Source of the DNA: Blasia pusilla
Lineage: Eukaryota; Marchantiophyta; Marchantiopsida; Blasiales
Assembly: GCA_050084515.1 (NCBI GenBank)
Contig: CM114272.1
Coordinates: 43,648,001 to 43,712,000 of the forward strand
Direction of reading: 5' to 3'
Length of the DNA stretch: 64,000 nt
In this document: positions 27,482-39,500 of the stretch, piece by piece
Position numbering within the stretch: the stretch's first letter is position 1
How the letters are laid out: each line of letters begins with the position of its first letter
Notes under the pieces: generated by a model
Seen by the model: only the letters and a program-made list of their open reading frames with translations
What the model was told of the DNA's origin: nothing
Database searches by the model: none
Program-made: the position numbers and the translations under genes

Positions 27482-28140
27482 GGCGTGAGGCAGTTTTTGC
27501 AGGATTTGTGATTTGAGTGTTGCATAACTGGTCACCCATCTTTGGGCTTTTCTGCCTGGAGGACGCTTAACTGCTGAGTTCTTAACTATGCCAGTGTACA
27601 CACTGGTGTAGCTCATTTGGTGTTGTTCGGAGATGTGTTAGGCGCTTTATGCATCTCAGATTTTTGGTTGATGTACCTCTACCGCATAGTATGGTGTAGC
27701 CTCTCCATGCAGGTGATATTTTCAGGTGCTGCGAGTCCGACTAGCACGTCATCAACCCGCGGCGGAGTAGCTTTTATGTTAGAATTGTGTGGTGGGTTCT
27801 GTGGATTCAAGGGGCGCCACGTTTGGTAGATTGTGTAATCTTGATTTCCATTTGCGATTGGAGGGTTGTCGTTGGACTTCCTGTGTTTGGATCCCCTCCA
27901 TCGTTGCTTCTTGCTTGCGCGCCCATTGTTAGGGTTGACGTTGATTTCCAGAGAAGTGTTACTCCTGTGTGCTATCAGTAGTGAGGCTGGAGTGATGACC
28001 TGTAGACCGTGGGAGGCTTCTTGTGGTGATGACAGGTTAGGTTGCCTACACCCATAGCTAGTAGAGCTAGAATAGTACAATGACATCGTCGTCACTTGGT
28101 TACTTAGTGGTGGTAATTTGGTGGTGGTGCGGCATCGGCG

Positions 28141-29139
28141 TTGGTCATCACAGAGATGTTGGGTGGTCTGGTTGGGGACCGTGGTGCGGACAGTGGTGGT
28201 TTCACATGGAGTGGATTTAGGTATCGACTACCTTTTCCACTTCCGACGGTTGATGAAGAGGAGGACGAGGGTGTTCCAAACACCGAGTCTTCTACGTTGT
28301 TATCGAGTGTTGCAGCTCCATTGATTTGGGACATGGACGGGATAGATGGGGCCATGAAGGGCCCACAATGATACTCGGGTGTAGTGGGCACCATTGAGTT
28401 GGAGGACTTAATGCAGGAGTTTGATACGTGGTGTGATATGCAGATGTTGCGGAACGCCATTTTGTTTACACCCTTCTTGGCTTGGAAGGGGTTGTTTCAA
28501 CACTTGGAGGGACCACCCATGGATGATTACCATGAGTTTAGGAAGGACCATGTTGCTGAGACTGAGGCATGGAGACAATATTGGTCTCCAGGCTATGTGT
28601 ATATCACCCATGGTGGTATTGGTAGTAGTGCTCCTATTATGCCAGCCAGCTCGACGTTGAGTGGTACGAGTACGAGCCGGAGTGTGTGTACCAGTGGAGG
28701 TACCCATGGAGGTGCCAGTGGGGGTACTAGTGGAGGTACAAGTGCCCCACCATCATTTAGCCCGGTTGTAGAGTTCTTCAAGAGGTTGAAGAAGAACTAT
28801 CAGGGAGTGAAGATAGAGAAGTTGAGGAGTCTTCAAGAATTTCAGCGAAAGACTGGTGAGAGTCTTCGTGAGGCATACACTCGTATGCGATGCTTGATTT
28901 CAGTTACCCAGGGTGTGACTGAGGCTCAGACAGTCCAGTTTTGGTATGGGATCTTATACAAAGAGTTGCGCCGTAGGGTACGTGATGCTACTCTTATGAG
29001 TGATGATTCACCCACATTGACCCATGTGTTTGCTCTATCTGAGAAGATTGAGCTTAACATGGTGAAGGAGAGAGTGGTGACATCCGCATTCAATAGGGAT
29101 ACAACTACTACTTCTCGTGTTCAGCAGCCCACCTTTTGA
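28141..29139 (+). pseudogene. E3 Gag
   Basis: One reading frame runs from 28141 to 29139 with a single TGA at 28369-28371. It has an acidic N-terminal part (PTVDEEEDEGVPNTE), a Ser/Thr/Gly-rich linker with GGT repeats near residues 170-200, and a capsid-like core (FFKRLKKNYQGVKIEKLRSL, FQRKTGESLREAYTRMRCLI, VQFWYGILYKELRRRV) typical of Retrotrans_gag domains. The frame stops before any zinc knuckle, and no E3 pol follows, so the element is truncated at about 29140. It lies downstream of its own LTR in the same orientation. Confidence 0.75.
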
Positions 29140-30114
29140 TTCTTTTATCATGCTAATAATCTATAATATGGGTCAAAGTAGTGTTGTTTGTGCAATCTTA
29201 CTATGAAAATAAGATATTCGTATCAAAGTAAGCCTCTTCTAAGGAATGGAAATAGGAACACTTAAGAAAATTAGCCTTTTTTTAAGGAGTTGGTAGAATA
29301 AGGAGGTTTATTTATTTTACTTTGACTCTCCAAAGTATTTGCATCAGATTAATAGTAGTTGCAATTATACAATAGGAATGTTAAATATAAAATCTTACAA
29401 TTGTAAAATCATTAGATGTCTTTTTTGAGGTCTTGGTGGAAGAAATAGTAATTTTTCTCTTGTCTTTAGATTCACAAACAATAGTCAATCAATCCATATA
29501 ACAAACTCAAGATACTAGAAAACGGCCTCTTTAAAACAAAATTACATACCAACTTTAAAAATTAGTTCCATATGTGGATGTCATACAATTATTAAGCTAA
29601 CTCACATCTATTTGTATTACTCTTATGATGACCTCATATTCCTCTTGTATGCACTCATTCGCTTCCTATGTAATGCTAGTGATTTTGGTGCATAAAGTTA
29701 TTTTACTTCTTGTATGGAAAAAAATTAAATTTTAATACCAATAAGATGTTATACTCTGGTCCAAAAGTTGGGAAATTGGATATGGATACGAAAAAAGTTT
29801 TAAGTGCGAGATATTGTACCTAATAGACATTTGTATCAAAAAAATATCCTATTGTGGAGATAGATTTGTCGGATGGAACTCTATTCATCCTCATATTTCC
29901 TCTTTCCTTCCCATTTCCCTCAATTTTAATGGGATATTTAAAATTGGTGAAAAATTCACCAAATGTCCCAATCTCATTTCACTTCCCCAAGCTTAGAGGT
30001 ATCCACAAGTCATGTAAGCATTCAATGTGAGTATGAAGAAAGGACTTTCTTATTTAAAATTTTTGTTTTTTGAGTCTTGTCATAATCGAAGATTAATATC
30101 ATTGGTGCAATTTA
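29140..30114. other. AT-rich stretch without recognisable gene
   Basis: This AT-rich sequence lies between E3 gag and the decayed E4. No open frame above 60 residues resembles a known protein. Confidence 0.6.
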
Positions 30115-31020
30115 TGCTAATGTCAAACTCCTAGGTCTCCATCCTAACTATAGTAGGACCTAAAGCTATGATATTGGTGGCTGTTGTATAAACTTTTTAG
30201 CACTATTAGTGCTTGATTTCCCAAAGTCTCCTCAAACATTTTTACTCTTAAGACTCCTCCGATCCACGACATCATGTATAAGCTACGCATAATGCACTTG
30301 TTACCATTTGACTATTGACCTACATCATACCCTATAAAGTCCACGAATATTTCTCTCAATCTCCTCTAGCCTTGCTCCCAGTCAATGCTTAGATAGAAAA
30401 TTGGCTTATTATCTCCACCGCATGTAACATTACTCAACCACTTTTACATCAAAAATCCATGTCAACTAGTTTAAGTCCACTTGATGACCCAAGTTTGGCA
30501 TCTAGATATCTCATATAATGACAATGTTAATTACCGTCACACTTGTAGGAACTTAATCCCATCTTATTAGCGTTTTGATACATTAACTATTGTGTTTAGT
30601 AATCCCAAACCAAGCCCAAGACATCCTTTGTAGAGGCATGAGAGGAGGGATAACTTAAAAGTGTGGGTAATATTGTATGTGATATGCCTATTGTATTGAT
30701 TACTTTCAACGAGGGCAGGTCATCTTATCATAATATATCAGATTGATCCCTATATATAAGATTGAAACCACCATCAATTGACAAGGTCACTCTACTCTAG
30801 CAAATTCCCTCTTTAACATCTCGTATGACATTATAATTATTCACAATAAGTTTGGACAATGTGCATACAAAACCATATTTGTTGCATCTAGTAATATTAT
30901 CTAGTGGATCTATGCCCCGAACTTAATGTAAATTCATCACCACTTGTCCATAAGTCTTACCCAACAAATATATTTTATCCAAATGTATGTTAGAAAATAA
31001 ATGCGAATACTCTTGTAAAT
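30115..31020 (-). pseudogene. E4: decayed copy of the E2 methyltransferase region
   Basis: Aligned by eye, this follows E2 from about 24868 to 25815 in the same orientation: first the segment upstream of RT (TCTCCATCCTAACTATAGTAG against TCTCCATCGTGACTACGGTAG), then the motif IX/X part near 30560-30640, and the motif VIII-VI part near 30780-31015. Most differences are C to T or G to A, so hardly any codons survive. It is the second copy of the methyltransferase-bearing module in the window. The homology ends abruptly near 31021. Confidence 0.6.
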
Positions 31021-31092
31021 GTCACAAAAATCCATATTTTCCCAAAAATAACCATAGACCATTCCTTATTCTTTGAGTGAGATCACAATGGA

Positions 31093-31286
31093 AACTTGGG
31101 AACCTTTGGTAAGTCTTAAGTTGACAAGAGGAAAGAGACGACATGTATAGTGGTTTTTCATAGGATAGCGATTCCCTTCCTTCAACATGAGGGATTTGGG
31201 TACTTTGAAGGATCCTAATACACAAATAGATTTGGATCGCAATACACCAATATTTTTTCAACCATATATGTATTCTAACATGGATG

Positions 31287-31343
<57 letters not shown>

Positions 31344-33990
31344 GTCGAATAATAGAAGTGAAGACTTAAAAGATGTAGGACTAATGAAATTATTGTATGG
31401 AGGGTATGCATTTGTCACAATCACATTGACAAAGAAGCACATGTATCAATTGAATGAATAAGCGGATGTGTGAAGATTATAGCATTTCAATTGATGGAAA
31501 CAATCATGTCGATATACTATGCCTATTGTGTCGTATTATTACGCCTCGTATGAAAATAGAGAGGCCTTTGAGGTATCTCGATAACTTTTCTTGATTGAAG
31601 CAATGATTTGAGTTTTCTGACATAGGGTTTCAACCTAGAAATGGCTGAAAAGTGATGCATGTGTTACAAATGGGTGATTTCTTATACACTTTAGAGCCCT
31701 CTTCAACCAAAATTATGCATGTAGTGGTTATGGGCGAGACCGGAGGAGATCGAGAGAGACATTTATGGACTCCATGGGATGAGCAAGTCCCCCCTCTCCC
31801 CCAAATAAAATTGCGCAAGTGTGTGAGATTTATCATATCATGACCTAATCATGAATTCTGATTATCTAGATTATAGAAATGTATCAAGTTTGCAAGTTTT
31901 AGGAAAGTTTGTGTGCATAGCTTGTGGGTCTAGGGTAGAGGCATTGTATTTTGCAGAGTTGAGGATGACCATATACTCAAGTGTGACCAAGTATTTTCCT
32001 TGCATGCATAGAATGAGCGTGGACCTAGAAGGAGAGCCGATTGACGATATTAATGTTTCATTTGCTATGGAGTTTGTGGATTGGTTTACACAAGAAGATT
32101 ATGTATGTAGGATGAGATACTTTGCACACATATGAAATCAATCAAAAGTCGTGCTTCAACAAGTTGCCTTATTGAAGTATGAGTACATCCCATTACTTTC
32201 ATATTTGGAACTCTTGATCTATATGTCATTATATAGTTAAGTGTGGACGAGTTGATGTTTCTTTTGACATGAGTTTGTGATTTTTTTGGAAACCATGTAG
32301 GACCTATTGATCCAACAATTAGAGGATCCTATGCGTATTGAAGGTGATGTGTTGTGTTTGTTGATGGACTATTTGTTCGGCCAAAGAGACACACATTCTC
32401 ACACACGAGCATGGAAGGAGATGGATGTGCATCTGGAGGTGCGGTTGGTTGAGGAGGAAGATGATAGGGTATGTAAGTCACATGTACAATAGGTTTTGAG
32501 AATGGTGGAGTGGAAAATTTTGCAGAAATTAAATGGCTTGCCTTGGCTCTAATGCCCACATGATATGGTGTATATTTGAGCTCGGCCTTTGTAGATGATG
32601 ACTCTTATACTTGAGGTAAGGGATTGGAGATCCATAATCTTCATCAACTGATGTATGATCTATTATCCACATCAATGCACAAGATGTCATTGATTGATTT
32701 CAAGGAAGTAACATACGAGTCGTCCGCTTAGTTGAGGTAACACTTAAAATGCATTGAAAATTTAAGAATGGAGGAAATTAAATGAGGACCCTAAGTATTC
32801 ATGCAATCAAAGGAAACTGAAATGCTTTTCTAACCTAGTTTGGTAACCCGAGTGCAATTTCCTTGGTTTAGAACATACATTCTTAATATTATTCAGCGAC
32901 ATTGTGTTAGATAGAACATGGTAGATTACCATGCATGGGATCCTAACGTTGTGGAGAGATTCATTGGCCCTCTTAAATGCTCATTCATTAACTCATTTAT
33001 GAGTAGGTTGTTGTCATTTATGAGGAGGTTGTTGTCATTTATGGATTAGGAAATTTAAAAACGACGTATGTGGACTAAAGAAAATAGAGTATGTTGAACT
33101 TTTGAGCAAGAGTCGCAATCATCCAAATATATCACAAATAATGTCAAAGGGAACCTACTATATTTTGGAGTGTTTGAGGAGGTATTAGAGTTGAACTTCC
33201 ACACCTTCCAAGTGATTGTCTTGGGGTATCTATGATATTAGATAGTCCTTCGAAGCCCAACATCCTCCATCATTATGGATGATTATGGTGTGTTTAGGAT
33301 AGATATGCAACTCTACTAATAGGATGATAGAGAGAACAATGAACATTAATAGCGTTCCTCATCTTGAATGACTTGCCTAGGTTAGGAAGGCTGGTTGATC
33401 CAAAACATGGTTAATGAGAGTGTGTTTGGGCGCATATGAGTAAGAGGAACTTGATTTGATGGATGCAAGCTTTAAGACACACAAGAATGATGCTCAAGGG
33501 AATAGGTGCACGATAGTATGGTCGAGAGAGTGATTCAAATAGTGAAGACATGCTTGCAAAGGTAGTATGGCTTGAAGCAAGACCACTTAGTAGATTACTA
33601 CCTACAAATACTATTGTTCGCGATTGGGTGACCGCCTACTGTTTCAATCAAAAAAATCCTTGACATCCTTTTCACTATTTTGTTGGTTATATGGATGAGA
33701 ACTAGATGTACTTACATCCATGTATTGTGACATTGGAGAGATGCTTAACCTTCATGATCTAAAATGTGTGGATTGTAGCATGTTCTCAATTGGCTAAGAC
33801 ATAGTGACCAATCATGCTTATGACATTTGAGAACTTGGATATTGTGCATCAATTTAATTTAAAAATAAAAAGAAAAGTAGATTATATTCTATATACTTGG
33901 GACACATTTGTAGGATATGTTGTCTCACATCTAGACTTTCTAGAATGTTATGGATGATGAAGAGATGATAGTGATAATGATGTACATTGT
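31093..33990 (+). pseudogene. E4 pol remnant (RT to integrase), heavily decayed
   Basis: The plus strand begins METWEP at 31093 and, after breaks, MRDLGTLKDPNTQIDLDRN and FFQPYMYSNMD at 31187-31286, the same RT fingers as in E2. Farther on, an integrase-like segment reads YGLKQDHLVDYYLQI and IGWPPTVSIKKSLTSFSL near 33565-33680 (E2 has KYGFQRGHIGDWNLQ). The FENL post-integrase segment follows near 33820. Everything between is saturated with stops. The orientation is opposite to the adjacent piece at 30115-31020. Confidence 0.55.
31291..31341. repeat. (GA)n microsatellite
   Basis: A GA dinucleotide run of about 25 units inside the decayed E4 RT region. The serine-leucine and arginine-glutamate frames across it are artefacts. 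Confidence 0.95.
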
Positions 33991-34520
33991 GTAGTGATGT
34001 GTATGACAATTATCATGTTATTTACATAGGAGCATAGAATATATACTCCAAATAGAGTTGAGGAGGTGGGAAATATGAGTCTAGAGGTTTTCCCAGGTTT
34101 AGGGCTTATTTGGTGATATTTGGAGCAACTTCCTATTTTTTTTGTAATCTCTATTTATGGGAAATTAAGTTGACATCCTAATACGAAAGGTACCCTTAAT
34201 ATGATATTAGAGGATTGGGGTTCAAGAGCTGACATATATACTCATGTCACCAACAAGAGGGCTTGGAAGAGTGATAGTAAGATGGTATAACTCACTACTT
34301 CATCCTTGTCAATATTTGGTATTTCCTTAACAATTTCGAGATTCATCTTTGCATTCGAGATTCATCTTTCCAATTTGCTTCTATATAGCCCTTACAAGTT
34401 CTTCCTATTTTTGCTCTATATCTAGCTTATCCATATGTCCTACACACATGTTTGATAATTCCTATGTTTCCACCCCTCTCAAAGGGTTGCATATTGGTTT
34501 GATAATATAAAGGTCAATAT
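33990..34520 (+). mobile_element. Probable 3' LTR of E4 (E2-type family)
   Basis: Blocks resemble the E2 LTR in the same order: TTCCCAGGTTTAGGGCTTAT with GTGATATTTGGAGCAACTTC, later CAAGAGCTGACA, and finally CCTCTCAAAGGGTTGCATATTGGTTTGAT. It follows the E4 integrase remnant in the same orientation. Borders are approximate. Confidence 0.45.
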
Positions 34521-34659
34521 TCTTTTTTCTCAAGTTCAGTTGATATATAATGAGAAAAAAGAACAAGTAAGCTATTTATTCTTCTTGAAGTGATTTTCAA
34601 TCATAGATTTGCCTTTGGCTAATCAAAATTCCCTCCATTTAAATAAATCATGGATGGAT

Positions 34660-35040
34660 CCTACTCGTGTTGTGCACCTACGCCCCTCGAACATTTACTC
34701 CCAAACGCATCTCGGGACTAAAAATTATGGCAAGAAATATAGTAAGAAATCCCAAACGCTAGCCACGTCCCAAGTCTAGTTCTTACCCCTTGGCCACGTC
34801 TCATCCGAGACTCGACTCCTCTCAAGTCTAGTTCACGTTTGGTTATGGTTTCCTAGTCGCGACCATAAATGCACGAAACACTCGAAACGCTAGCCTCGCT
34901 TGCGTCTCTCACTTGTGTCTTGTAACTTGTCTCTTCTTGAGACTTCTCCAAAGCGCAAACCATCCTAGCGTGAGCCCGCTAGAGTTCGGATGTTCGGCTT
35001 GGCGCTCATTTGGTTATGAGGACCGTGAGACTACTCCTCT
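34660..35040 (+). repeat. Dispersed repeat R1, copy 1
   Basis: This is homologous to 52590-52950: both carry CAAACGCATCT, GTTCACGTTTGGT...GGTTTCCTA, CGACCA, GAGACTTCTCC/TAGACTTTTCC, and the end block AGCGTGAG(C/T)CC(G/A)CTAGAGTTC. No coding potential is seen. It may be part of an LTR or a MITE family; the borders are not clear. Confidence 0.65.
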
Positions 35041-35047
35041 TATTACG

Positions 35048-35075
35048 ATTACTAGTTGATTTTCGTGCGATGCAC
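35048..35075 (+). repeat. ACTAGTTGAT...CGTGCGATGCACGG motif
   Basis: A sequence starting ACTAGTTGATTTTCG followed by TGCGATGCACGG. Related versions lie at about 50362-50388 (+) and about 19848-19875 (-). They probably mark the end of a dispersed element family; the family is not identified. Confidence 0.4.
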
Positions 35076-35079
35076 GGAT

Positions 35080-36612
35080 TAAAATTAATGTATAATTTTG
35101 AGTTATCCATCCAAAGTATATAATTGAATTCGAGCGATCCTATTGGCTTAGACAACGAGCAATTCTATTGGCTAAAAAGGACATGTGTGAAGAGGAGAGA
35201 TGTTTGCAAAATGAAGAGGCCCTCTCCAATAACAATATAAATTATTCTAATACTTTCATTTTATTACGATTTATGTTCCCACTTGTCTTGAATAATATGT
35301 ATATATCTGGTTTTATGGGCATGGAGTTGGACAATCCATCTGCTTGCTTAAATGGTTTGCACAACCTCCTTCTATCATAACATCTCCTCACCGTAGGTCT
35401 AGCCGTTTTCCTTATGATACTCATATTCCCACATTACACTCTCTAAATTTCTTTCTTATCCTCCTCTTATCCCCTCTCAATCTCTTCCCACTCATTCGAA
35501 TTTTGATCCATTACTACCGAATCCTAATACTTTTCCATCTTCAAATATCTTATGTATTTGAACCCTTGCTTCCAACTCTTATCGTTCCTACTCTTATCTC
35601 TTCTCTTCCTCCTCCTCCTTCAACAACTTACTGACCTCTACATCGTTGTTCATCATCATCCCATTCACCTCTCATCCCTTCTCCTTTAATTTTTCTTATT
35701 CTATATTGTGCATAAGGTTCGTTGCATACCTTGTGGTTCAAGAATTTTCTTCTACTACGATCAAAAGACATTATTTTTTTTTTGATTTATGCATGCGCCT
35801 TCAATCTTCACATATTTCGGGCATCATGTGAAAACTCATAAACTCTCCCTTGAAGTTTCAAGTGTGATCAAAATATCACTCTTAGAAGCTCCTTACCCTC
35901 CTTTAAGGGGCAATTCACCATCTCTGTGGAATTTGTGTCATGCGGGAATTTTTTCATACTCTCATTTATAAGGTAAGAAGACCAAAGGCTGGAGAGAGGT
36001 TAAGTTTATTTTAAGTTTCATTTGTAAGTTTATATATTTCTATGAAATCATGAAAATAAATATAAAATTTTAATGATCTATATTATTATAGGAGAATACC
36101 TTTTTGATTTGCAAACACCTTTACAACATGAATTAAGGATTAAAAAAACGAAACATCATTAATTTCTTACTATGTTTCGTCGCTAACAAAAAACTATTCA
36201 AACATTTTTTCATTTTCACTCATGCACCCTACAATGAGTGAAAATGATAATGACAATGAAATATTAGTGAAATTGAAATGCTTATTGAGGGCCGAAAAGA
36301 AGACGGAGGGGCTAGAGATAACTCTAGTCGGGAGGAAAAGAAAGCGGACGACGTGGTACACCACAGTTGCGACTGGAAGCAATCCGTGCGACCGTCAGTC
36401 ACTGCGGAAATGTGTACGTGTGGGACACCCGAGGTACTGAGCCTCTTCGGGTAGTGATCGGACGGGAAGAAAGAGAGGGGAGTGCTTCGAGTCCTCCGTT
36501 CTTCCGGTGTGCGCTAGACTTCGATAGATTTGGGGTTGGGGCATCGCAGATCGGGGATTTGAGGAGCGAGATAACGCGGAAAAATTCTCTCGGTGTCGGA
36601 AGTGGTGCAAGC
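35080..36612. other. AT-rich intergenic region and Rieske promoter side
   Basis: To about 36300 the sequence is AT-rich with short meaningless frames. From about 36290 the base composition changes to GC-richer sequence that probably contains the promoter and 5' leader of the Rieske gene. No other gene is seen. Confidence 0.5.
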
Positions 36613-37857
36613 ATGATGATCAGAGGGGTGGGGCGGAAGTTGCCCACTCTCTCCCGCCTCTCGTCTTCCTCGCCTTACTCCGTCGCGTCCGTAGCTAGTC
36701 GAAACTTCTCCCCGTTGCTCGCGCCTTCCGGGGAATGGGAGGAGGCAGATGAGAGGAGGGATGCCGCTGCAGGCCGCACCAAAGCTTTCGCGCTCTCTGG
36801 TTTTTCTCGAGGTAAGCTGCTCCTGGGACTGTTTGGTAGATTTTTCGATTAGGGTTGTGATTCGCGGCGGATCTTAGGGTTGTGAATTGTGGTAGATCTG
36901 TGGATCAGGCTGCTGGAACAGATCAGGATTGTATTTTCTGCATCCACGCGGTCCCGAAGCCCGAATTGACTGTGCGGAACCTATTCTGAGCACCAGTCGC
37001 CGGACAATTTGCTCCTTTCCAGCAGGAATCCACTCTCACGGATGTCTGCACCGGTTAGGGGATGCGATCAATCAGTGGGCTATTCTATTTCCCGGATTGT
37101 TTGATTCATTTGGTTGCAGATTTTAAAATCCGGTCATCTGGCAGACTGTGGTTCACCCGTCCTTGTTCTCCCGTTATGATGGAGTCATTTGTTGATGTAG
37201 AAATTATTTCAATTTGCAGGATTTGCTGCAGATGCCTTGAGTGCAGGTACATCATCTTATGGTGGAGTACCTGCAACCGTAGTTGCGCTGAAGAATCCCA
37301 CAAACCAGATAGTTTATGACGAAACTGTGCACGAAAGGCTGAGCCCTGGTGATCCCAGCAAGCGAGCTTTTACGTATTTCGTCCTCACGGGAGGGCGATT
37401 CATTTATGCAGCAGCGCTCCGTCTCTTGGTGTTGAAGTTTATCCTGAGTATGTCAGCTAGCAGAGACGTGTTGGCTATGGCTTCCCTTGAGGTGGACTTG
37501 TCAAGCATTGAGCCTGGCGCTACTGTGACTGTGAAGTGGAGGGGCAAACCTGTGTTCATTCGTCGTCGCACAGAGACTGATATCAAACTTGCAAACAGTG
37601 TGAGCCTGTCAGAGCTGAGGGATCCGGAGGATGATTCTGCCCGAGTGCAAAATCCTGAATGGTTGGTTGTGGTCGGAGTGTGCACCCATCTTGGTTGTGT
37701 TCCCCTTCCAAATGCCGGAGATTATGGAGGTTGGTTCTGCCCTTGCCACGGGAGTCATTACGATATTTCAGGAAGAATTCGGAAGGGGCCGGCTCCTTAC
37801 AATCTGGAAGTTCCTACCTACAAGTTTCTCGAAGAAGGGAAGCTCTTGGTTGGTTAG
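36613..37857 (+). CDS. Mitochondrial cytochrome bc1 Rieske iron-sulfur protein
   Basis: Two exons, 36613-36811 and 37220-37857, join in phase (donor GAG|GTAAGC, acceptor TTTGCAG) to give 278 residues, usual for plant Rieske subunits. The N-terminus ([20 protein letters not shown]) is a basic, serine-rich mitochondrial presequence. A single membrane segment follows around residues 120-145 ([20 protein letters not shown]), then the soluble domain with the two 2Fe-2S ligand loops, CTHLGC and CPCHGSHYD, and the C-terminus [12 protein letters not shown]. The protein passes electrons from ubiquinol to cytochrome c1 in complex III. An ATG at 36616 directly follows the first. Confidence 0.95.
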
Positions 37858-39500
37858 ATGAAGTTTTTGGCTTTCGGGTTGTGCACAAACTGAGCCCATG
37901 CCGAGCCTGCTCCTCATACTAGAATTGCAGTCGTTACTGTTTATACTTGAATTTTTGTGCAGATTGCACCAAGTATGGTTTGCTTTCTTCCAAGGTATCG
38001 CCCTCAATCACAGAACACATAGAAAGAATAAGTCAAATTTTGATGGAAGTTCATGCTGATGCTTTGCACGTTCTCATGAAATGAAACTCGTGTTTTTCTC
38101 ACTGAAGTTCCCACCAACTTTTTCCCAACTCACCTTCTTTTTCTCCTCAACACTCGCAAGGAGGCACGGTAGATTAAAATGGGATCCGAGTATCATCAGA
38201 TGTTAGCTCTGGTGTGGAGGGATCAGGATCTTATGAGTGAGTAGGATCTTATCCCTGTTTGACAACCTCCTATTTTATTGCAAGTGAATAATGCTCAGCC
38301 TTCAGCTTGAATTCATACTCTCTGAGATGTGCACGTATTATTACAGTTATCTATCAACATACTCTCATTTTGTCACGTACTCAAAATGCTTGTACGCTCG
38401 CACGAGCTCCTACTCAGTTACTCAAAACTTCGACAAGCTATTGTTAAGTCGGTAGAAACTGGTCATATTATAGCCATTTGTATGGCACAGCAGACCTGGC
38501 CTCAGAAACGTTCCTTTCTCCACTGGAACAGTTGGCATATTTGATATAAGGTAGGTTGTACACTAGCTTGACTTCATGTTATCTTTGCTTTGTCCTCTCG
38601 TTTCGTAGGGTTAAGTTGGATTGAAAGTTGCATTCTCCCTAATTTGGTGCCCACTGTCTTGCCTTTTCTCCTCCCTGCCCTGGAGTTTCTCCTGGGAGGG
38701 ATGACGGTAGGGAGGGTTGTCGCAGAGGGTAAGAACTATGCCATTATTTTAAAAAGAGCATGTCATATTTAACCCAGCAATATGAGATGTCGATTACCAT
38801 TTGGTATCTCCAGTATATTGGCAACTTTGGCGGGCTTAATTGAGATCCTATTATGCCAGTAAGTTTTCCAGGTCGACATACAAACCATGAGGAGATTTGG
38901 CTAGTTAGTCGTTATGGTCTCAATTCAAGAGCCTTGCAAATTCCTGGAGCACAAAGTTAACTCCGACATTTAGCTTGTGATCACATCTACTGCTCGGGTG
39001 GTCCCAGTCCATTGGTCCTGCTGTAATCCGCGACAGGGCAATAACCTCATTACCAGATCCGACCCCCACGGGTTGGATCTGGTAATGAGATTATGACCCA
39101 CCCGAAAAAGGGAGATTGATGACAGCCTGAATCTAGACATTTTCACCAAGTTGCACTTCAGTTGCTTCATATTTGCAGTCACATTGGCATAAGATACTTG
39201 TAGAGTGACAAAATTTAGGAAACGTGAATGTTGGACACACTGAAAATATACATCTGGTCTCATCCCATCTTTATTATCTCGTATCAGAGGTACGGCAATG
39301 CAGATTATATCTTGGACGAGAAAGAAATCAGAACGATCCCCTCATTCCTGTGACATTATTGATAATGTTTTGAAGGACAAAGAGGTAGCTATTGTACCAG
39401 TAGCATGAAGTAACCTCTTCACTTTTAGACTCACTGCTTTCTCTGCACTTGAATCTGTAGACTGGTGGGTGTAGTGCATATGATGTAAACACAAGTTGAG
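37858..39500. other. Convergent intergenic region
   Basis: This lies between the 3' ends of the Rieske gene (+) and the starch-synthase-like gene (-). The first 200 bases are probably the Rieske 3' UTR. Apart from the hairpin at 39041-39094 I see no feature. Confidence 0.5.
39041..39094. repeat. Long inverted repeat with 4-base loop
   Basis: Bases 39041-39065 and 39070-39094 are reverse complements at 23 of 25 positions, with one mismatch and one possible G-U pair, around a 4-base centre. The core arm is CTCATTACCAGATCC. It lies about 410 bases beyond the stop codon of the starch-synthase-like gene. Confidence 0.9.

Noticed and set aside
36367-36612. In-frame N-terminal extension of the Rieske protein
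   Set aside because: The frame is open upstream, but the extension does not resemble a presequence and the ATG at 36613 gives the usual family length.
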